47,623 bases of DNA from Porphyromonadaceae bacterium CG2_30_38_12 (GTDB taxonomy: Bacteria; Bacteroidota; Bacteroidia; Bacteroidales; Paludibacteraceae). Of the stretch, positions 44,182 to 47,623 are shown one piece after another. Location of the stretch: the NCBI GenBank assembly GCA_001873635.1, contig MNZK01000085.1:1-47623 (forward strand), written 5' to 3'. The translations under genes and the position numbers were made by a program. Numbering within the stretch: the stretch's first letter is position 1; every line of letters begins with the position of its first letter. The notes under the pieces are model-generated. The model did no database searches and had not been told where the DNA came from. It saw only the letters and a program-made list of their open reading frames with translations.

Positions 44182-44201
44182 ACACGGAGACACAAAGACA
44201 C
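44176..44201 (+). repeat. Left inverted repeat of the GxxExxY cassette
   Basis: A 26-nt sequence with core AACACGGAGACAC, internally built of GACACAAA-like units, overlapping the mutA stop codon. It is the inverted complement of 44647-44672 with one mismatch out of 26. Confidence 0.85.
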
Positions 44202-44208
44202 AAAGTAA

Positions 44209-44598
44209 ATGAATAAAGAAGAGTTAGATAATATTGGAACTAAAATTGTGGATGCAGCATATTGCGTACATAAAGAATTTGGACCAGGATTATTAGAGTC
44301 TGTTTATGAATTTTGCTTGATAGAAGAATTGAAGTCAAGGAACTTAACTGTAAATAGTCAAGTAAGATTGCCATTAAATTATAAAGGTAAGACTTTGAAC
44401 AAAGAATTTATAATTGACCTTTTGGTTGAAAATGAAATTATTATTGAACTAAAAGCAGTTGAATTTGTACTGCCAGTACATGAAGTTCAACTACTTACTT
44501 ATATGAAACTTGCCGATAAAAAACTTGGATATTTGATTAATTTCAATGTTCCATTAATAAAAGACGGCATACAACGTAAAATACATGGCTACTTCTAA
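44209..44598 (+). CDS. GxxExxY-family protein (PD-(D/E)XK_3 nuclease-like)
   Basis: A 129-residue protein named after its motif, here Gly27-Leu-Leu-Glu30-Ser-Val-Tyr33 within [12 protein letters not shown]. Further on, Asp70 ([10 protein letters not shown]), Glu80-Leu-Lys82 (IELKAVE) and Gln94 ([11 protein letters not shown]) fit the catalytic pattern of PD-(D/E)XK phosphodiesterases. The family is linked to that superfamily in Pfam (PDDEXK_3) as I remember it. Function is unproven; no methyltransferase or immunity gene is beside it. It lies between mutA and mutB and starts 27 nt after the mutA stop. Near-perfect 26-nt inverted repeats frame it, so it looks inserted. The gene is intact. Confidence 0.88.
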   Translation: MNKEELDNIGTKIVDAAYCVHKEFGPGLLESVYEFCLIEELKSRNLTVNSQVRLPLNYKGKTLNKEFIIDLLVENEIIIELKAVEFVLPVHEVQLLTYMKLADKKLGYLINFNVPLIKDGIQRKIHGYF

Positions 44599-44604
44599 TA
44601 ATTA

Positions 44605-44626
44605 AAACACGAAGACACAGAGATAC
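44605..44626 (+). repeat. Third, diverged copy of the cassette repeat
   Basis: Directly after the GxxExxY stop, core AACACGAAGACACAG; same orientation as the left repeat with several mismatches. With the right repeat (44647-44672) it can form a hairpin with an 20-nt loop in the mutB leader. Confidence 0.7.
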
Positions 44627-44646
44627 CAAGTTAATATTAAAAAACC

Positions 44647-44672
44647 GTGTCTTAGTGTCTCCGTGTTTAAAA
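44647..44672 (-). repeat. Right inverted repeat of the GxxExxY cassette
   Basis: Complement of the left repeat at 44176-44201, 25 of 26 positions identical. It ends 36 nt before the mutB ATG. Confidence 0.85.
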
Positions 44673-44708
44673 AATTGTCTTTGCGTTCACAAAAACATAT
44701 TAAAAAAA

Positions 44709-46835
44709 ATGAAACCAAATTTTAAAGATATAAATATCAAAGAAATTTCAAACATAGGCACAGCTCCTAAAGTTGAAAGTACATGGTTGACTCCTGAGCT
44801 TATTCCGGTGAAACCATTTTATACAAAAGAAGATATTGCCGGCATGGAGCATTTGAACTATGCTGCCGGTCTTCCTCCATACTTGCGCGGACCTTACTCG
44901 GTAATGTACGCTATGCAGCCTTGGACTATCCGTCAGTATGCCGGATTCTCTACTGCTGAAGAATCCAATGCTTTCTACCGTCGCAACTTAGCTGCCGGAC
45001 AAAAAGGTCTTTCAGTAGCGTTCGATTTAGCTACGCACCGTGGCTACGATGCCGATCACGAACGTGTGGTGGGCGATGTGGGTAAAGCGGGCGTGTCTAT
45101 CTGTTCGGTTGAAGATATGAAAGTTTTGTTCGATGGTATTCCATTGAATAAAATGTCGGTGTCGATGACCATGAACGGTGCTGTGCTTCCTATTCTTGCG
45201 TTTTACATCAATGCAGGTTTAGAGCAAGGTGCTAAATTAGAAGAAATGGCCGGAACTATCCAAAACGATATTTTAAAAGAATTCATGGTGCGCAATACCT
45301 ATATTTATCCACCAAAATTCTCGATGAAAATTATTGCTGATATTTTTGAGTTTACATCGAAAAAAATGCCGAAGTTCAATTCAATTTCTATTTCGGGTTA
45401 CCACATGCAGGAAGCTGGTGCAACTGCCGATATTGAATTGGCTTACACCTTAGCCGATGGGCTTGAATACCTTCGTGCCGGCGTAAATGCAGGTATGGAT
45501 ATCGACTCGTTCGCTCCACGTTTGTCATTTTTCTGGGCTATCGGTATGAATCACTTTATGGAAATTGCCAAAATGCGTGCTGCACGTATGTTGTGGGCAA
45601 AAATCGTAAAACAATTCAATCCTAAAAACCCAAAATCATTGGCATTGCGTACACACTCGCAAACTTCAGGTTGGTCATTGACCGAGCAAGATCCGTTCAA
45701 CAACGTGGGTCGTACTTGTATCGAAGCAATGGCTGCTGCTTTGGGTCACACACAATCGCTTCACACCAATGCGTTGGATGAAGCTATCGCGTTGCCAACC
45801 GATTTCTCGGCTCGTATTGCTCGTAACACACAAATCTACATTCAACAGGAAACTGATATTTGCCGTGAGGTTGACCCTTGGGCTGGTTCATACTACGTTG
45901 AATCTTTGACGAACGAATTGGCTGAAAAAGCATGGGCGTTGATCGAAGAAGTAGAAAAATTAGGCGGTATGGCTGCGGCTATCGAAACTGGTGTTCCCAA
46001 AATGCGTATCGAAGAAGCTTCTGCACGCACACAAGCTCGTATCGACTCGGGAAATCAAATTATTGTGGGTGTAAACCAATATCGTTTGGAAAAAGAAGAC
46101 CCCATTGATATTTTGGAAGTCGATAACACAGCTGTTCGTATTCAACAAATCGAACGTTTGAAACAATTGCGTGCTAATCGCAATGAAGCTGATGTGCAGG
46201 CTGCTTTGGCTGCCATTACCGAATGTGCCCGTACCGGAAACGGTAACTTGTTAGAATTAGCCGTTGAAGCTGCCCGCGTGCGGGCTTCATTGGGAGAAAT
46301 ATCAGATGCCTGCGAAGCAGTGGCAGGTCGTTATAAAGCAACTATTAGAACAATTTCAGGCGTGTATTCATCAGAAACTAAAAACGATGCAAATTTCCAA
46401 CGTGCTTGCGAGCTTACCGAGAAATTTGCCCAAAAAGAAGGTCGTCGTCCCCGCATTATGATTGCTAAAATGGGTCAGGATGGACATGATCGTGGTGCTA
46501 AAGTTGTAGCAACGGGCTATGCCGATTGCGGATTCGATGTGGACATGGGACCCTTGTTCCAAACACCTGCCGAAGCCGCCAAACAAGCTGTTGAAAACGA
46601 TGTTCACGTGTTGGGCGTTTCGTCATTGGCTGCCGGTCATAAAACATTGATTCCACAAGTTATGGACGAATTGAAAAAACTTGGTCGCGAAGATATTATT
46701 GTAATTGCAGGTGGAGTTATTCCGGCGCAAGACTACGATTATCTGTACAAAGCGGGTGTTGCAGCCATTTTTGGCCCAGGTTCTCCTGTAACTAAAGCAG
46801 CTTGTACTATTTTGGATATTTTGTTGGAAGAATAA
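44709..46835 (+). CDS. mutB: Methylmalonyl-CoA mutase large (catalytic, B12-binding) subunit
   Basis: A 708-residue protein. The start at [17 protein letters not shown] (44709) is used; a longer frame would begin inside the inverted repeat. The TIM barrel contains [20 protein letters not shown], the substrate-binding [32 protein letters not shown] and [20 protein letters not shown]. The C-terminal B12 domain has [10 protein letters not shown], with His593 as the lower cobalt ligand, and [16 protein letters not shown] plus [17 protein letters not shown]. It is the catalytic half of the mutase in propionate and succinate metabolism. It is separated from mutA by 527 bp including the GxxExxY cassette. 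A terminator follows at 46876. Confidence 0.97.
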   Translation: MKPNFKDINIKEISNIGTAPKVESTWLTPELIPVKPFYTKEDIAGMEHLNYAAGLPPYLRGPYSVMYAMQPWTIRQYAGFSTAEESNAFYRRNLAAGQKGLSVAFDLATHRGYDADHERVVGDVGKAGVSICSVEDMKVLFDGIPLNKMSVSMTMNGAVLPILAFYINAGLEQGAKLEEMAGTIQNDILKEFMVRNTYIYPPKFSMKIIADIFEFTSKKMPKFNSISISGYHMQEAGATADIELAYTLADGLEYLRAGVNAGMDIDSFAPRLSFFWAIGMNHFMEIAKMRAARMLWAKIVKQFNPKNPKSLALRTHSQTSGWSLTEQDPFNNVGRTCIEAMAAALGHTQSLHTNALDEAIALPTDFSARIARNTQIYIQQETDICREVDPWAGSYYVESLTNELAEKAWALIEEVEKLGGMAAAIETGVPKMRIEEASARTQARIDSGNQIIVGVNQYRLEKEDPIDILEVDNTAVRIQQIERLKQLRANRNEADVQAALAAITECARTGNGNLLELAVEAARVRASLGEISDACEAVAGRYKATIRTISGVYSSETKNDANFQRACELTEKFAQKEGRRPRIMIAKMGQDGHDRGAKVVATGYADCGFDVDMGPLFQTPAEAAKQAVENDVHVLGVSSLAAGHKTLIPQVMDELKKLGREDIIVIAGGVIPAQDYDYLYKAGVAAIFGPGSPVTKAACTILDILLEE

Positions 46836-46839
46836 AACT

Positions 46840-46864
46840 GCCCCCTAACCCCCTAAAGGGGCTT
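46840..46864. repeat. C4-5TAA/CCCCTAAAGGGG intergenic repeat
   Basis: CCCCCTAACCCCCTAAAGGG and the following G form a short C/G-rich palindrome just after mutB. Very similar strings are frequent between genes in Bacteroidota, so it is probably a dispersed repeat. Confidence 0.5.
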
Positions 46865-46875
46865 AAAGAAAGAAA

Positions 46876-46919
46876 AAACGGACTTAGCTCGATTAGGAGG
46901 TGAGTCCGTTTTTTTTTCT
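46876..46919 (+). terminator. Terminator of the mutA-mutB operon
   Basis: A 9-bp stem (46876-46884 with 46903-46911, AAACGGACT/AGTCCGTTT) with an 18-nt loop followed by a run of T residues. It is 41 bp beyond the mutB stop. Confidence 0.8.
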
Positions 46920-46981
46920 TATTTGCAAAAAAATATCTTCAAAATATTTCAATATCATTAAACATTTTACATCTTTGTACT

Positions 46982-47050
46982 ATGAAACGAACAATTATAA
47001 CTTTTGAAGCATATTTTGAAGATTTCATCGCGGATTGTGTTGGTGAATAA
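46982..47050 (+). pseudogene. Possible N-terminal remnant of a RelE/Gp49-like toxin gene
   Basis: An open frame of 22 codons, MKRTIITFEAYFEDFIADCV, ends in TAA. The start resembles phage-derived Gp49/RelE-type proteins, which often begin M-K-R-x-I-x-x-F-x-x-Y-F-x-x-F. The frame breaks where the AT-rich, repeat-bearing region begins. A TTTG-rich promoter-like sequence precedes it. It may be a truncated gene or chance; the evidence is a single short motif. Confidence 0.35.
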
Positions 47051-47091
47051 TGGCTGCGAAATAAAACAAAACCTAAGACAATCAAGAATAT

Positions 47092-47439
47092 AAAGTGGTC
47101 AATATGCTCCGAAATAGCGATAAATCGCACGCTAAAAAGCAACTAAAATATCAATACACGCGACCAAAGTGGTCAACATGCTCCGACATCCCGAATGCTT
47201 CGGGGGCAAAAAGCGCTGAATGTTTGATTAAAACAAAACTGGTCAGCATGCTCCGAAATAACGGTGACAGTGAGCCAATAAATTGCTTTTTCTTGCTTGC
47301 TAAATCAGCAAAATCGAATATTTATTTTCTTTGATTGTAAAAAGTGGTCAGTATCCGCCGTAATGTCAGTAAAATCTATTGATTCTAATGCTCAATTCGT
47401 GCAGATTTTGTTTCGGTCGAAAGTGGTCAGTATGCTCCG
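47092..47439 (+). repeat. Array of five 20-nt repeats, IS21-end-like (AAAGTGGTCAGTATGCTCCG)
   Basis: Five copies in the same orientation lie at 47092-47111, 47166-47185, 47236-47255, 47341-47360 and 47420-47439, each with zero to four differences from the consensus AAAGTGGTCAGTATGCTCCG. A sixth, weak copy may sit near 47446. Starts are 74, 70, 105 and 79 bp apart. IS21-family elements of Bacteroidota carry several repeats like GTGGTCAnTnTGCTCCG near their ends, upstream of istA, where the transposase binds. No istA or istB frame is visible before the window ends. The irregular spacing and unrelated spacers argue against a CRISPR array. Confidence 0.6.
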
Positions 47440-47623
47440 TTTTATCCAATTGGTCCAACTATAGCGACAAATAATTCAGTCGATTGGTCTATTATTGCCC
47501 AAATTATTGTTGCTATTAAATAAATAGCATTTAATGCTAGCATTATTAGTGTTTGTAATATTCTTGACTATGCAAGAATGGCAATATTTCTACTTTAATT
47601 TTTATTGTTTTCTTCTTTTTGAG
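47440..47623. other. AT-rich tail without a supported gene
   Basis: No convincing ORF on either strand. There is one small perfect palindrome (47525-47539, TAGCATT/AATGCTA with a 1-nt centre). The stretch may be the start of an IS21-type element whose transposase gene is beyond the edge. Confidence 0.4.

Noticed and set aside
44655-44708. Longer mutB start (18 extra codons)
   Set aside because: The extra codons are the right inverted repeat and do not resemble the family N-terminus.
47095-47334. 79-codon plus-strand ORF in the repeat array
   Set aside because: Its sequence is largely the 20-nt repeats translated; not a gene.
47092-47439. CRISPR array
   Set aside because: The repeats are 20 nt with several differences, spacers differ in length (50-85 bp), and no cas gene is nearby.

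Overview
The window is about 47.6 kb of AT-rich bacterial chromosome that reads as Bacteroidota, most likely Bacteroidales or a close relative. Evidence: promoters upstream of many genes match the Bacteroidota pattern (TTTG or TTG, about 19-20 bp, then TAnnTTTG) and Shine-Dalgarno sequences are rare. There is an Oar-type TonB-dependent receptor with a carboxypeptidase-like N-terminus, a stand-alone MnmD, separate MutA and MutB subunits, a nucleoside kinase with a ThrRS-like N-terminus, and an RND pump fused to a TolC domain. I cannot name a species.

Layout. 0-2.3 kb: 5' part of ftsQ, then ssb and argD, all minus strand. 2.4-7.7 kb (plus): nucleoside kinase, then a tightly overlapping outer-membrane protein, GNAT acetyltransferase and OvoA (5-thiohistidine/ovothiol synthesis) operon. 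7.7-15.9 kb (minus): nspC, a HAD phosphatase, an RRM RNA-binding protein, tgt, hisH, panD, panC, mnmD, a hexapeptide acetyltransferase and a glycosyltransferase. 15.9-18.1 kb: a decayed mobile region made of a broken IS66 element, the first ~40 codons of a tyrosine recombinase, and two tandem identical tRNA-Lys(TTT) genes. 18.2-21 kb: acyl-CoA synthetase and an M23 peptidase, divergent from alaS (21.2-23.8 kb).

23.9-33.8 kb (minus) has two envelope systems. One is a porin-like outer-membrane protein, a Cache-domain lipoprotein and a hybrid histidine kinase. The other is a CzcA-type metal pump carrying its own TolC domain, followed by its periplasmic adaptor. 33.9-42.1 kb (plus): AddB-like nuclease, an orphan LuxR-type response regulator, mnmA and the TonB-dependent receptor. 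42.3-46.8 kb: methylmalonyl-CoA mutase, with mutA and mutB separated by a small GxxExxY (PD-(D/E)XK-like) gene between near-perfect 26-nt inverted repeats. The last 0.8 kb has no intact gene. It holds a strong terminator, a possible 22-codon toxin-gene remnant and at least five copies of a 20-nt repeat resembling IS21-family transposase-binding ends.

The most interesting candidates are the GxxExxY cassette inside the mutAB operon, the pump-TolC fusion with an internal signal-peptide-like segment, the porin/Cache-lipoprotein/kinase operon, and the OMP-GNAT-ovoA operon without ovoB. Everything was read by eye: family names rest on motifs and remembered family architecture, not database searches.
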